Below, piece by piece: positions 8,550 through 16,962 of a stretch of DNA of 23,749 bases. This DNA is from Eubacterium sp. UBA4343 (lineage in GTDB: Bacteria; Bacillota; Clostridia; Lachnospirales; Lachnospiraceae). Location of the stretch: positions 43,471-67,219 of the forward strand of contig DGTF01000005.1 of assembly GCA_002394235.1 (NCBI GenBank). The letters are read 5' to 3'. The notes under the pieces are model-generated. The model worked only from the letters and a program-made list of their open reading frames with translations, ran no database searches and had not been told where the DNA came from. The position numbers were made by a program, and so were the translations under genes. Numbering within the stretch: position 1 is the stretch's first letter; each line of letters starts with the position of its first letter.

Positions 8550-8588
8550 TCAGTGTTGCTTGCGCGTGAACGATAGGGAGGAAAACAG

Positions 8589-9233
8589 ATGAGAAATTAC
8601 GTGATCACAATTGCCAGAGGTTTCGGCAGCGGCGGAAAATACATTGGAACACGTCTTTCCGAGGAACTGGGAATCCCCTGTTATGACAGACAGCTTGTTA
8701 CGATGGCGTCGGATGAAAGCGGGATCGATGAGAGTCTCTTCGTTGAGTCGGATGAAAAGCTTCGCGGAAAATATATCTCAAGCTTTCTCCGGAAGATGCC
8801 CGGATCCACCGTTCTGGAGCCACATGAGAAGGGATTCACTTCAGATGTGAACCTGTTCAATATCATGGCGGAGCTGATCCGAAGTCTGGCAAAGACCGAA
8901 AGCTGTATCATCATCGGCAAATGTGCGGATGATATACTAAAGGATTATGACAATGTGATCAGCCTTTATATTGAGGCGCCGAGAGCCGCCTGTGTAGAAT
9001 CCATAATGAACCGGATGAATGTGTCCGAACGAAGGGCACACCAGCTGATTCACAGCACGGACACCTATCGCGCGAAATACTACAATTTCTACTCCGGAGG
9101 GAAAAACTGGACCAATCCGGTGAATTATGATATGACGCTGAATAGCGCACGAATCGGAAGAGAACAATGTGTAAAGGTCATCAAAGACTACATCAAGGTC
9201 CGATTTCCGGAATATGAGACAGTGATTCAGTAA
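8589..9233 (+). CDS. Cytidylate kinase-like family protein
   Basis: This 214-residue protein matches the Cytidylate_kin2 family pattern. It opens with ITIARGFGSGGKYIG (residues 6-20), a P-loop variant, followed by LSEELGIPCYDR, and has the family's ESIMNRMN...RAHQLI helix and a C-terminal CVKVIKDYIKVRF. Members are predicted P-loop kinases; the natural substrate is generally not known, and this is not the housekeeping Cmk. GGGAGG precedes ATG 8589. It follows the pyrimidine-degradation genes by about 130 bases, in the same direction, with a repeat copy on each side, so co-transcription is possible but not shown. A role in nucleotide salvage is inference only. Confidence 0.8.
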   Translation: MRNYVITIARGFGSGGKYIGTRLSEELGIPCYDRQLVTMASDESGIDESLFVESDEKLRGKYISSFLRKMPGSTVLEPHEKGFTSDVNLFNIMAELIRSLAKTESCIIIGKCADDILKDYDNVISLYIEAPRAACVESIMNRMNVSERRAHQLIHSTDTYRAKYYNFYSGGKNWTNPVNYDMTLNSARIGREQCVKVIKDYIKVRFPEYETVIQ

Positions 9234-9256
9234 ACGGCCGATACATCGTGTCACAC

Positions 9257-9307
9257 ACTGTATAAGCTAGGACTGTATAAGCTAGGGATTGCTCCGTGCT
9301 TCGCACT
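9257..9307 (+). repeat. Short dispersed repeat, copy B with an internal tandem duplication
   Basis: ACTGTATAAGCTAGG occurs twice in immediate succession (9257-9271 and 9272-9286), followed by GATTGCTCCGTGCTTCGCAC (9287-9306), which differs from copy A at one base. GTGC-TTC-GCAC is a perfect small hairpin in this copy. It lies just after the kinase-like gene stop. Confidence 0.7.
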
Positions 9308-9358
9308 GCCGCATTCCACAGGTATGAGTATTCTCACCATCAGATCCTTTGCTTGTAT

Positions 9359-9402
9359 GCGGGAAGAAGGTTTTCGTATCGGAAATCTTCTTCCCGCTTT
9401 TT
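9359..9402 (+). terminator. Rho-independent terminator after the pyrimidine / kinase region
   Basis: GCGGGAAGAAG pairs perfectly with CTTCTTCCCGC (11 bp). The stem extends inward by a G-T and three A-T pairs around a short TCGTATCGG-type loop and is followed by TTTTT. This is the strongest terminator in the window and separates the catabolic region from the envelope region. Confidence 0.92.
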
Positions 9403-9407
9403 ACGCT

Positions 9408-9446
9408 GCAAAAGTGATAGAATTTCGTGGGCAAAAGTAATATAAT
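9408..9446 (+). promoter_or_regulatory. Promoter with duplicated GCAAAAGT half-elements
   Basis: A consensus -10 TATAAT is at 9441-9446; no good -35 lies 16-18 bases upstream. GCAAAAGTGATAGAAT (9408-9423) and GCAAAAGTAATATAAT (9431-9446) are imperfect direct copies 23 bases apart, the second one containing the -10. This could be a duplicated activator or repressor site. It lies 117 bases ahead of the chosen start of the ChW gene. The 329 bases between the kinase-like gene and that start hold this element, the terminator and repeat copy B, and no gene. Confidence 0.5.
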
Positions 9447-9562
9447 ACAAATCACATGAGAAATTGCCAGGAGATATGGCCGTTGAAAAAATACATTGAC
9501 AAATGAAAATGAGCATTCATATGTCCTGGACAGATTCAGTGATGATGGAAAAGGGGAAGAAT

Positions 9563-11386
9563 ATGAAAAGAAAAAAGTTTGTTCAGCTATTAGCGGTGGT
9601 AACAGCGGCTGCGACGTTGTTTACAGCCGCGCCTGTTTTTGCTGCGGATACAAATAGTTCTGTTGTGTCTTCGGAAGCCGGTGAGACAGAAGGTGCGTCA
9701 ACGGACAGCAACAGTGCCGCAGGGAGCGGCACTGCGGAGAGCGACACTACGGTTACATCCGCGGGAAGTGAAATGGCGGGTAATCCATCTTCAGGGAGTA
9801 CCGGTACAACGGGGACCGGAAGTACGGCTGCCGAAAACGAAAATTCCGGCGTCAACGCGGCTGAGAGCACGGTGACGACTGCACCGAAGGAATCAGAAAG
9901 CACGGAGGCAGATTCCGCATCCGATTCATCGGAAACGAAGGATACTTCTGAGGAGTCTGAAGAAGAGAAGGAAGAGGCAGAGGAGAAAGACGACAAAGAC
10001 GACAAAGACGACGCTCAGGAGATACCCGTTGTCAGCTATGCGGCTCATGTTCAGCAGAAGGGGTGGCCGGCGGAGGATGCCGTTTCCGGAACAGAAGCTC
10101 AGACTTATGCGGGATTTACGGGCAAGGGTCTTCGTGTTGAGGCAATCAGGGCCAGCGTGAAAGGCGACCAGAATCTCGGCATCACATATAACACTTATGT
10201 GCAGCAGAGGAGATGGACCGGATGGCAGAGCGACGGGGCGGTCGCGGGAACGACGGGACAGAGCCTCAGGGTCGAGGCAATCGTCATGAAGCTGACCGGA
10301 TCCGATGCGGACAAGTACGATCTCTATTACCGCGCGCATGTGGAGAGCTTCGGTTGGCTTGCGTGGGCGAAAAACGGCGAGCTGGCCGGCACAACGAATC
10401 TGAGCCGCCGCGTCGAGGCGTATGAGGTCGCAATTGTGAAGAAGGGAGAGGCGGCACCTGCGAGATCTTCCGCACGGAATGTCGCATATCTCACCGTTCC
10501 GACAGTAACCTATCAGACCCATGTGCAGAGATACGGATGGGGCCAGGGAGAGGTATCGAACGGCGCACTTAGCGGTACGACCGGACAGGGACTGCGGATG
10601 GAGGCGCTGAAGATCCATCTGAACAAGACGACCGGATTCACGGGTGGTATTTCATACTGTTCCCATATACAGAGACTCGGATGGGAACAGAACTGGAAGT
10701 CTGACGGAGCGCTGTCCGGAACAGAGGGAAAGGGACTTCGTCTGGAGGCGATCCGGATCCGGCTGACCGGTGAGATGGCAAATTGTTTTGATGTGTATTA
10801 TCGCACGCATGTGCAGAGATTCGGCTGGACCGGATGGGCGTCAAACGGGGCGGACTGCGGATCCGCCGGCTATGGATATCGTCTGGAGGCAATTGAGATC
10901 CGAATAGTGGCCAAGGGATGCAGCGCGCCCGGAAGTACGGCAAACACGTTCCATCAATACACGATCCGTGACACCTATCCGCAGGCCTGCGCAAGACTGG
11001 ATCAGGTGGGATGGAATCTGCGCAGTGCACTGAATGCTGCCGCGGGACTCCGGTACGTCAGCACCTCTTACGCACTGACGGCTTCCAATGTCAGCACAAT
11101 CGCAAGCTACGGCTTTACTACAGGAGGCGGCGACTGTTATGTGATGGCATGCTGCTTCTATGAGATGGCGAAAGCACTCGGATATGATGCACATGTTATG
11201 TTTGGATATGTTCCGCTTCGCGCCGGAGGGCTCGGTGTACATTCGTGGGTAGAAATTGACAACTACCAGGGAGGTACCGGAGTGTTCGATCCGGATTTCC
11301 AGCATGAAAGCGGCAGTGACGGCTTCAATCTCTATTACGGCAAACCCGGAACATGGAGATATACAAGCGGAAGCAGAATAAACTAA
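9563..11386 (+). CDS. Secreted six-ChW-repeat protein with C-terminal transglutaminase-like domain
   Basis: This 607-residue exported protein has a signal peptide (basic MKRKK start, hydrophobic core, cleavage near VFAAD) and a Ser/Thr/Gly then Glu/Lys/Asp-rich linker to about residue 155. Six clostridial hydrophobic-W repeats fill residues 156-452, each with a HVQ..GW...G.LSGT.G.GLR.EA pattern, in two groups of three separated by an Ala/Arg-rich spacer. The C-terminal domain has a papain/transglutaminase-like triad: Cys525 (GGDCY), His560 (GVHSW) and Asp576 (FDPDF). ChW repeats are thought to mediate surface or polymer binding; the catalytic role (peptidase, deacylase or cross-linker) is not known. 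I chose ATG 9563 because AAAGGGGAAG precedes it and the signal peptide starts there. A paralogue lies at 17331. Confidence 0.88.
   Translation: MKRKKFVQLLAVVTAAATLFTAAPVFAADTNSSVVSSEAGETEGASTDSNSAAGSGTAESDTTVTSAGSEMAGNPSSGSTGTTGTGSTAAENENSGVNAAESTVTTAPKESESTEADSASDSSETKDTSEESEEEKEEAEEKDDKDDKDDAQEIPVVSYAAHVQQKGWPAEDAVSGTEAQTYAGFTGKGLRVEAIRASVKGDQNLGITYNTYVQQRRWTGWQSDGAVAGTTGQSLRVEAIVMKLTGSDADKYDLYYRAHVESFGWLAWAKNGELAGTTNLSRRVEAYEVAIVKKGEAAPARSSARNVAYLTVPTVTYQTHVQRYGWGQGEVSNGALSGTTGQGLRMEALKIHLNKTTGFTGGISYCSHIQRLGWEQNWKSDGALSGTEGKGLRLEAIRIRLTGEMANCFDVYYRTHVQRFGWTGWASNGADCGSAGYGYRLEAIEIRIVAKGCSAPGSTANTFHQYTIRDTYPQACARLDQVGWNLRSALNAAAGLRYVSTSYALTASNVSTIASYGFTTGGGDCYVMACCFYEMAKALGYDAHVMFGYVPLRAGGLGVHSWVEIDNYQGGTGVFDPDFQHESGSDGFNLYYGKPGTWRYTSGSRIN
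10028..11020 (+). repeat. Long direct repeat, copy 1 (ChW block)
   Basis: These 993 bases match 17640-18632 at a constant offset of 7,612 bases without any insertion or deletion that I can find. Most lines differ at only one to four positions, with identical runs of about 60 bases. Similarity also extends upstream into the acidic linker (from about 9929), broken there by a 27-base length difference. Confidence 0.9.
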
Positions 11387-11483
11387 CCGGATGTCTGCTG
11401 TCCAGGACCGCAATATTGCATCAGGCAATTATGACACCAATAAGACTGCGTTTAAAATCACATCAATATCAGGAGATATATTC

Positions 11484-12443
11484 ATGAAAAAGAAATTCCA
11501 GCACAACATTACCAGAATTCCGCTTACAACGATGACGGTCATCCTCACTGGTTCTGCGCTTCTTCTGGGAGGCTGCGGAAAAACTTCCGCTCCCGCGTCA
11601 TCTGCCGTGTCGGTGACAGAAACACCGGCCGCGCTTGAGGCGGTTGTCTCCTCGAGTACCGGTTCGGTTTCTTCCTCTTCCGCAGAAAAAGAGGAAGAAA
11701 AAATCATCGGTACAAAGGCGGAAGGCACAAATATCGTCCATATGGAACTGACGAATGACACCGGAAAGGTAATCACTGGTTTCTACGTGAAATACACAGG
11801 CCAGGAGGCATATGGCAGCAATATGCTTGCATCCGGTGAAAAATTCGCGGCCGGTGAAACCCGTACCCTTTATTATGATGAATCCGAAGCTCTTAAGTCG
11901 GCGAATTCGGAGGATGCATCCGATTCCGCCCCGGTCGTTAATCCGGACTATTCGATTCGTCTGACTTTTGATGATCAATCAGAGCTTGAACTGCATTCCG
12001 TACCTGTCAACGACATCAAGACAGCATCCATTATGCTGAATACGGATGGATCCTTCCTGTTTCTGAAGTATGTTTCCCTGTCAACAGGTGAAACCATCAG
12101 TACAGAGGATGCTGAGAAGGCGGCTCTGGAGGCATCCAAGGCAACACCTTCTCCGGATCCGACGCAGGCGGCGACAGAAACACCAGCAGCCGAGGCTCCC
12201 GCTGCAGAGCAGGGCACAACAGATCAGGCAGCTGCCGGACAGGCTGCAGCACCTGAGGAGAGCAGTACGTACACGGCTCCGTCGGATACTTATTCCGACC
12301 CGTCGGCTTCTTATACGGCACCTTCAACGACGGATACGACCGATTCCGGCGCTGGACAGGCTGAGGCAACGCCGGCTCCGGTTGCTACGGATCAGGGAGC
12401 GGATTCAGGCGAAGGATGTATTGACGACGGACTGACCTGGTAA
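11484..12443 (+). CDS. Lipoprotein of unknown function with low-complexity C-terminus
   Basis: This 319-residue protein has a basic N-terminus, hydrophobic core and lipobox LLLGGC, so it should be a lipid-anchored surface protein. After a Ser-rich linker, residues of roughly 75-210 form a compact, beta-rich-looking domain (VHMELTNDTGKVITGFYVKY ... SIRLTFDD ... DGSFLFLKYVSL). The remainder is Ala/Pro/Thr/Gln-rich and probably disordered or wall-spanning, ending GCIDDGLTW. I do not recognise the domain. ATG 11484 follows ATCAGGAGATAT; a reading frame from 11391 would lose the signal peptide. It lies about 100 bases after the first ChW gene and before the acylation genes, suggesting an envelope role. 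A weak terminator follows. Confidence 0.75.
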   Translation: MKKKFQHNITRIPLTTMTVILTGSALLLGGCGKTSAPASSAVSVTETPAALEAVVSSSTGSVSSSSAEKEEEKIIGTKAEGTNIVHMELTNDTGKVITGFYVKYTGQEAYGSNMLASGEKFAAGETRTLYYDESEALKSANSEDASDSAPVVNPDYSIRLTFDDQSELELHSVPVNDIKTASIMLNTDGSFLFLKYVSLSTGETISTEDAEKAALEASKATPSPDPTQAATETPAAEAPAAEQGTTDQAAAGQAAAPEESSTYTAPSDTYSDPSASYTAPSTTDTTDSGAGQAEATPAPVATDQGADSGEGCIDDGLTW

Positions 12444-12467
12444 AGGACAGGATGAGTTCATGGAGGA

Positions 12468-12517
12468 CGCAGGCAGAGCTGTGGTGCACATGGCGCGCGG
12501 GCTGATGCCTGTGTTTT
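12468..12517 (+). terminator. Possible weak terminator after the lipoprotein gene
   Basis: CGCAGGCA (12468-12475) can pair with TGCCTGTG (12506-12513) with one G-T pair, followed directly by TTTT. The loop is long and may form extra pairs. If real, it separates the lipoprotein gene from the acylation operon. Confidence 0.35.
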
Positions 12518-12587
12518 CCTTGTCCGCCTGTACCGTTATCATGTTGCGGATATCCCGCCTGTATATTACGTTTCCGGGGAGGAGACC

Positions 12588-14114
12588 ATGTCACTGACAT
12601 CAAATCTTTTTTTTCTCTTTCTGGCAGTCTGTCTGCTCTGTTATTATCTGGTGCCGCGTGGCCGGCGTTGGGTTGTGCTTCTTGCGGCGAGCATTGTCTT
12701 CTATCTGTCCTGTGGTATTCCCGCATTCCTCTGTCTGTTGTATTCCGCAATTGTCACTTATCTGACAGGGATGGCAATCGGACGAATTTATGACAGATAC
12801 ACAGACAGGAAGGAATCCCGCAAGAGGGCGAGAAGAATTGTTATTCTCGGCATGGTGCTTGATTTTGCCATGCTGGGTGTGCTGAAATACACCAATGATA
12901 TTCTGGGAATTTTCGGTCAGATTCTTTATGGGGATTTTTCCCTGAAGGGTATTCTGCTTCCTCTTGGAATCTCCTACTACACTTTTCAGACGGTGAGTTA
13001 TATTCTGGACGTATACTGGAAACGAACCGGGGCAGAGAAGAATTTTTTCCATTATATGCTGTTTGTTTCGTTCTTTCCGCAGCTGGTTCAGGGACCCATC
13101 GGAAGGTACAAGACCTTAATGCCGCAGCTGCTCGAAGGACACGAATTATCTTTCCGGAATCTCAGATTTGGTCTGATGCGTATGGTATGGGGACTGTTCA
13201 AGAGCATGCTTCTGGCAGGTTGGGCAGGACTTTATCGTAAGGCCATCTGTGCCGACCTTGACCGGTTTTCCGGTATCGCGATATTTATCGTGCTTCTGTA
13301 CTCCGTTGAACTGTATGGCAGTTTCTCGGGGGGCATTGATTTTGTTCTTGGAATCGCCGAACTTTTCGGGGTCCGTCTGGATGAAAATTTCCGGCGTCCT
13401 TATTTTTCGGTATCCATTTCTGATTTCTGGCGCCGCTGGCATATCACCCTCGGTACATGGATGCGTGACTATGTCATGTACCCCCTGACTCTTTCCCGGT
13501 GGATGGGCAAGGTCGGAAAAAATGCCAGAAAACGCTTCGGCAAGAGAACCGGGCTCCTGATCCCGATGTGCATCTCGAGTATCATCGTTTTTTTTGTGGT
13601 CGGACTCTGGCATGGAGCCGCCCTCAACAACATCGGGTGGGGACTGTATAACGGTGTGCTCATTGCCGCGAGCAACCTTCTTGGTGACTCCTTCCGGAAA
13701 TGGAAAACAGCTCTTCGTGTCAACGAAAAATCGATGTATTGGAAATTCTTTACCATCATCCGGACGTTTATACTTGTCAACATCGGCTGGCTCTTTGACA
13801 CCACAAAGAATTTTGGAGAAGCTGTGAAGGTAATTTATTTCAGCTTCACAAGACTGCACCCCTCCGAGTTTTTATCTATTGCTGCCGGCAGGCTCGGCGC
13901 CTCCTACACGCCGACGGCACTGATCATTCTGGGATCCGGCGTCGTTCTGCTGTTCATCGTCAGCCTTCTTCAGGAACAGGGGATGCAGGTCCGGGAATGT
14001 CTTTCCCGACGCCCGGTTCTCGTACAGGTTCTGATCTTTACCGCCCTGTTGGCTGTGACTGCTCTGCTTTCGCCAATGGCGGCAGAAAGAGGTTTTATCT
14101 ATGCACAATACTAA
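12588..14114 (+). CDS. MBOAT acyltransferase with fused C-terminal acyl-shuttle hexapeptide
   Basis: This 508-residue polytopic membrane protein belongs to the AlgI/DltB branch of MBOAT enzymes, which move acyl groups across the membrane. Family landmarks are present: PLGISYYTFQTVSYILDVYW, FFPQLVQGPIGR, SDFWRRWHITLGTWMRDYV (His285) and the catalytic-type His342 in VVGLWHGAALN. Its length is closer to AlgI than to DltB. The chain ends in FIYAQY (residues 503-508; Tyr505), which fits the F-x-Y-x-x-aromatic shuttle motif known on DltX or fused to MBOATs. The stop lies 14 bases inside the next gene, so the hexapeptide codons overlap the SGNH start. GGGGAGGAG precedes the ATG. It would receive the acyl group from the carrier protein encoded at 16963. 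Confidence 0.9.
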   Translation: MSLTSNLFFLFLAVCLLCYYLVPRGRRWVVLLAASIVFYLSCGIPAFLCLLYSAIVTYLTGMAIGRIYDRYTDRKESRKRARRIVILGMVLDFAMLGVLKYTNDILGIFGQILYGDFSLKGILLPLGISYYTFQTVSYILDVYWKRTGAEKNFFHYMLFVSFFPQLVQGPIGRYKTLMPQLLEGHELSFRNLRFGLMRMVWGLFKSMLLAGWAGLYRKAICADLDRFSGIAIFIVLLYSVELYGSFSGGIDFVLGIAELFGVRLDENFRRPYFSVSISDFWRRWHITLGTWMRDYVMYPLTLSRWMGKVGKNARKRFGKRTGLLIPMCISSIIVFFVVGLWHGAALNNIGWGLYNGVLIAASNLLGDSFRKWKTALRVNEKSMYWKFFTIIRTFILVNIGWLFDTTKNFGEAVKVIYFSFTRLHPSEFLSIAAGRLGASYTPTALIILGSGVVLLFIVSLLQEQGMQVRECLSRRPVLVQVLIFTALLAVTALLSPMAAERGFIYAQY

Positions 14115-15081
14115 AATTTTCGCTGTGCTTAAGTTTGTGGGCTGTGTGGCGGTTTTTACTGCCATACTGCTGCTTCTCGATCTGCTTTTGTATCCCTGCA
14201 CATATGTCCGCAATGACGTGCATGCTCTGGCATCCGGGCAGAACGATGTGGTCATTCTCGGAACCTCCAACTCACGCATGGGCATTGATCCGGATACTTT
14301 GCTGAAGGGAACGGGTCTGAAGGGACATAACCTGGCGAACGGAGGAGAGTATCTGTGCGATTCCTACTATATGCTGAAGCTGGCTGTGGAAGAGAACCGG
14401 CCATCTACAGTGATCCTGGATGTTGATCCGGGATATCTTGTGACGGAAAAGGAAAAGGGGAACAACTACCTGCTCTTTTATCACGAATTTCCGTTTTCAG
14501 CGGCAAAACTCAGCTATCTGGCTGCAATTATGCCGGAAAGCGATTTCCGGGCACTGTTGTTTCCATCCTATGAGTATCCTCTGAAGAGTATGCTTCCGAG
14601 GATTCCATCCAACGTGAGGGTGAAACTGAGCGGCGATTACAGTGCGGATCAGTTCAGCACAGCGAATATGGTCTATCATGCGGATGGATTTATCGAGCGT
14701 TATCCGGTTGCGGAAGAGAACTTTCCCGGCTGGAATCCGGTCCTTTTTGAAAAGGACAAAGTAAAGGAAGATAATATCTCCTATCTTAATAAAATAGTCC
14801 GTCTGTGCGATGAAAATAACATCCGGCTTGTTGCAACTACACTTCCCCAGCCGGATCGTTCGCTTGTGTCTTTTCCGGAAAATTATGAGGCCGCCTGGGA
14901 TTACCTGAGTGATTATATGAAGAGAAACGGGGTAGAATATTACAACTTCAACCGCGAATACTACAGCAGTTTTTCGCATGACGTGTCCTGCTTCGTTGAC
15001 TATGACGGGCATATGAACGGAGACAGTGCGGAAAAGTTTTCAGCTCTGTTAAGAGATATGCTGTTCGAAAAGAAATCGTAA
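14101..15081 (+). CDS. Membrane-anchored SGNH-type acyltransferase/esterase (DltD-like role)
   Basis: This 326-residue protein has one N-terminal membrane segment (residues about 9-31) and an extracytoplasmic domain. SGNH landmarks are visible: nucleophile region VILGTSNSR with Ser56, block II-like NLANGGEY, and DYDGHMNG near the C-terminus supplying Asp300/302 and His304. Such proteins (DltD, PatB, AlgX/J) transfer an acyl group from the MBOAT side to the polymer. It overlaps the MBOAT gene by 14 bases, which implies tight coupling and a physical partnership. It is not closely similar to DltD by eye, so I use a functional comparison only. An esterase role is the main alternative. Confidence 0.82.
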   Translation: MHNTKIFAVLKFVGCVAVFTAILLLLDLLLYPCTYVRNDVHALASGQNDVVILGTSNSRMGIDPDTLLKGTGLKGHNLANGGEYLCDSYYMLKLAVEENRPSTVILDVDPGYLVTEKEKGNNYLLFYHEFPFSAAKLSYLAAIMPESDFRALLFPSYEYPLKSMLPRIPSNVRVKLSGDYSADQFSTANMVYHADGFIERYPVAEENFPGWNPVLFEKDKVKEDNISYLNKIVRLCDENNIRLVATTLPQPDRSLVSFPENYEAAWDYLSDYMKRNGVEYYNFNREYYSSFSHDVSCFVDYDGHMNGDSAEKFSALLRDMLFEKKS

Positions 15082-15259
15082 AGCCGAAGCCTAGAAGGAT
15101 CCTGAAATGGGAGAAGCTTCGAATTGCGAGTGACTTTGCAATGCAAAGGACTTTGAAATATGAGAGACTTCCGTGCTGCGGTTCTGATGAGTCCAGATAC
15201 GGGATAATGTACTGGCATTCATGCATTTGATGCAGCCGGATTTATATGGAGGAAAATAC

Positions 15260-16777
15260 ATGGCAAAGCTTGTTATGGAATATCTGGAGGAGACGGCAAA
15301 GAAGTATCCGGATAAGGCCGCATATGTTGACAAGGATCGCACGATTACCTTTTCGGAAACGAGGCAGGAAGCTCTTCATGTCGCGGGTGCGCTGGTGAGG
15401 CGTCGCCTCTTCAAAAAACCGGTGGCCGTGTACATGGACAAGCGTGTGGAATGTATACCCGCAATGCTCGGAATTGCATATAGCGGCAATTTTTATACCG
15501 TTCTTGATACACAGATGCCAGATACAAGGATCCGGCATATCCTGAATGTTCTGGACCCGGCGGTAATCCTCACGGACCGGTCACACGAAAGCGCTGTCCT
15601 TTCCATAAAAGGCGGCGCGGAGATTCTGGTCTATGAGGACGCGCAGGAATCTGCCTGCGAGGAAGAAGAAATTCTGGATGTCATGAACAAGATCCTGCCC
15701 ACAGATGTCTTATATGTGCTCTTCACCTCGGGCTCTACCGGAACGGCAAAGGGTGTCGTTACCCCGCACCGCGCGGTGGTAGACTATGTGGATGCGGCAA
15801 CCGATGCCTTTCATTTCACAAACCGCGATGTAATGGGTAACGAGGCGCCCCTGTATTTTGTGATGTCACTGCTTGATGTTTATTCTACACTCCGAAACGG
15901 AAGCACTACCTGCATCATTCCCCGCCTTTATTTCTCCTTCCCCGCACTTCTGATGCGTTTTCTGGAAGAAAAAAAGGTGACCGTACTGTACTGGGTGCCG
16001 TCAGAGCTCGTGGTTCTGGCTAATCTGAAGGCTCTGAAGCTTTCGGATCTCTCCACAGTCCGAATGGTCATGTTCGGTGGAGAAATTATGCCGATCAAAC
16101 AATTGAATATGTGGAGGGAGGCACTTCCTCAGGCTGATTTCATCAACCAGTACGGACCGACAGAAACTACTGACGGCGGGTCCTATTACTTTGTTGACCG
16201 GGAATTTCCGGAAAATGCGCGGCTCCCGATCGGAAAACCATTCCGGAACTATGATTTCATGATCCTGGATGAGAACAATCGGAGAATTACGGACAGTACG
16301 GGGGGATCCGGAGAACTCTGTGTGCGCAGCAATTCCCTCACCTACGGATATTACAGGAATCAGGAGATGACAGACCGTGTTTTCACACAGAACCCTCTGA
16401 ACTCCTGTTATGAGGAGAAGATCTATCATACGGGAGACCTCGTGCAGTATAACGACCAGGGAGAGATCATTTTTGTCGGCCGCAAGGATTTCCAGATCAA
16501 ATATATGGGACAGAGGATTGAACTGGGCGACATCGAGGCAAATGTCTCCGCAATAAAAGGAGTTGAGGAAAACTGTTGTGTATACAACGAAGCGAAAAAG
16601 AGGATCGTTCTGTTTTACACAGGTAAGGCGGAAGAATCTTTTGTAAACGAAGAACTGGCCAAGATGCTGCCGGCATATATGATCCCTGGGCGCCGCGTCC
16701 ATCTTGATTCCATGCCGCATAACCTGAATGGAAAAATTGACCGGGCAAAACTGAAAAGCAATGCCGCGGACCTCTGA
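15260..16777 (+). CDS. AMP-forming acyl ligase, DltA-like but with altered substrate pocket
   Basis: This 505-residue cytoplasmic enzyme would activate a carboxylic acid with ATP and load it onto the carrier protein. Adenylation motifs are complete: LFTSGSTGTAKGV (from 155), NQYGPTE, YHTGD (Asp393), GRKDFQIKYMGQRIELGDIE and the catalytic NGKIDR (Lys492). It resembles DltA more than free acyl-CoA ligases in length and motifs. At the position where DltA has the Asp of APFSFD, which binds the substrate amino group, this protein has Val201 (APLYFV). The DltA Cys near the D-Ala methyl also appears replaced. This suggests an acid without an alpha-amino group. ATG 15260 follows ATGGAGGAAAATAC. It lies 178 bases after the SGNH gene; I see no clear terminator in that gap. 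Confidence 0.85.
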   Translation: MAKLVMEYLEETAKKYPDKAAYVDKDRTITFSETRQEALHVAGALVRRRLFKKPVAVYMDKRVECIPAMLGIAYSGNFYTVLDTQMPDTRIRHILNVLDPAVILTDRSHESAVLSIKGGAEILVYEDAQESACEEEEILDVMNKILPTDVLYVLFTSGSTGTAKGVVTPHRAVVDYVDAATDAFHFTNRDVMGNEAPLYFVMSLLDVYSTLRNGSTTCIIPRLYFSFPALLMRFLEEKKVTVLYWVPSELVVLANLKALKLSDLSTVRMVMFGGEIMPIKQLNMWREALPQADFINQYGPTETTDGGSYYFVDREFPENARLPIGKPFRNYDFMILDENNRRITDSTGGSGELCVRSNSLTYGYYRNQEMTDRVFTQNPLNSCYEEKIYHTGDLVQYNDQGEIIFVGRKDFQIKYMGQRIELGDIEANVSAIKGVEENCCVYNEAKKRIVLFYTGKAEESFVNEELAKMLPAYMIPGRRVHLDSMPHNLNGKIDRAKLKSNAADL

Positions 16778-16881
16778 TTTTTGATGCAGCTGCCTCCCTT
16801 AGTATCCGATATAATTTTGTGATTCAAAGAGGAACGGAAAGCGGCATGGGTAAGAGGCAGCAAGAGTAAGAAACACACAGC

Positions 16882-16918
16882 GTAACAAACACACAACGAA
16901 ACAAGCAGTAATTGTTAC
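16882..16918 (+). repeat. Inverted repeat before the carrier protein gene
   Basis: GTAACAA (16882-16888) and TTGTTAC (16912-16918) form a 7-bp perfect inverted repeat around a 23-base A/C-rich loop. The surrounding segment (16840-16930) is rich in AGCAAG and ACACA runs. A TATAAT at 16810-16815 has no acceptable -35. The function is unknown; there is no T-run, so it is not a terminator. Confidence 0.4.
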
Positions 16919-16962
16919 AAGCAGCAAGTGTGAAAAAATGTGATAAAAAAGGAGAAAAACTA

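Noticed and set aside
8589..9233. Housekeeping cytidylate kinase (cmk)
   Set aside because: The P-loop and overall pattern fit the Cytidylate_kin2-like family of uncertain substrate, not classical Cmk.
9503..9562. Earlier start of the first ChW protein
   Set aside because: It would place 20 polar residues ahead of a clear signal peptide; the ATG at 9563 has a suitable ribosome binding site.
13146..13859. 237-residue open frame on the minus strand
   Set aside because: It mirrors the MBOAT coding sequence and has no recognisable features; it is a shadow frame.
16810..16815. Promoter for the carrier protein gene (TATAAT)
   Set aside because: The only -35-like hexamer (TTGATG at 16781) gives a 23-base spacer, too long for a standard promoter.
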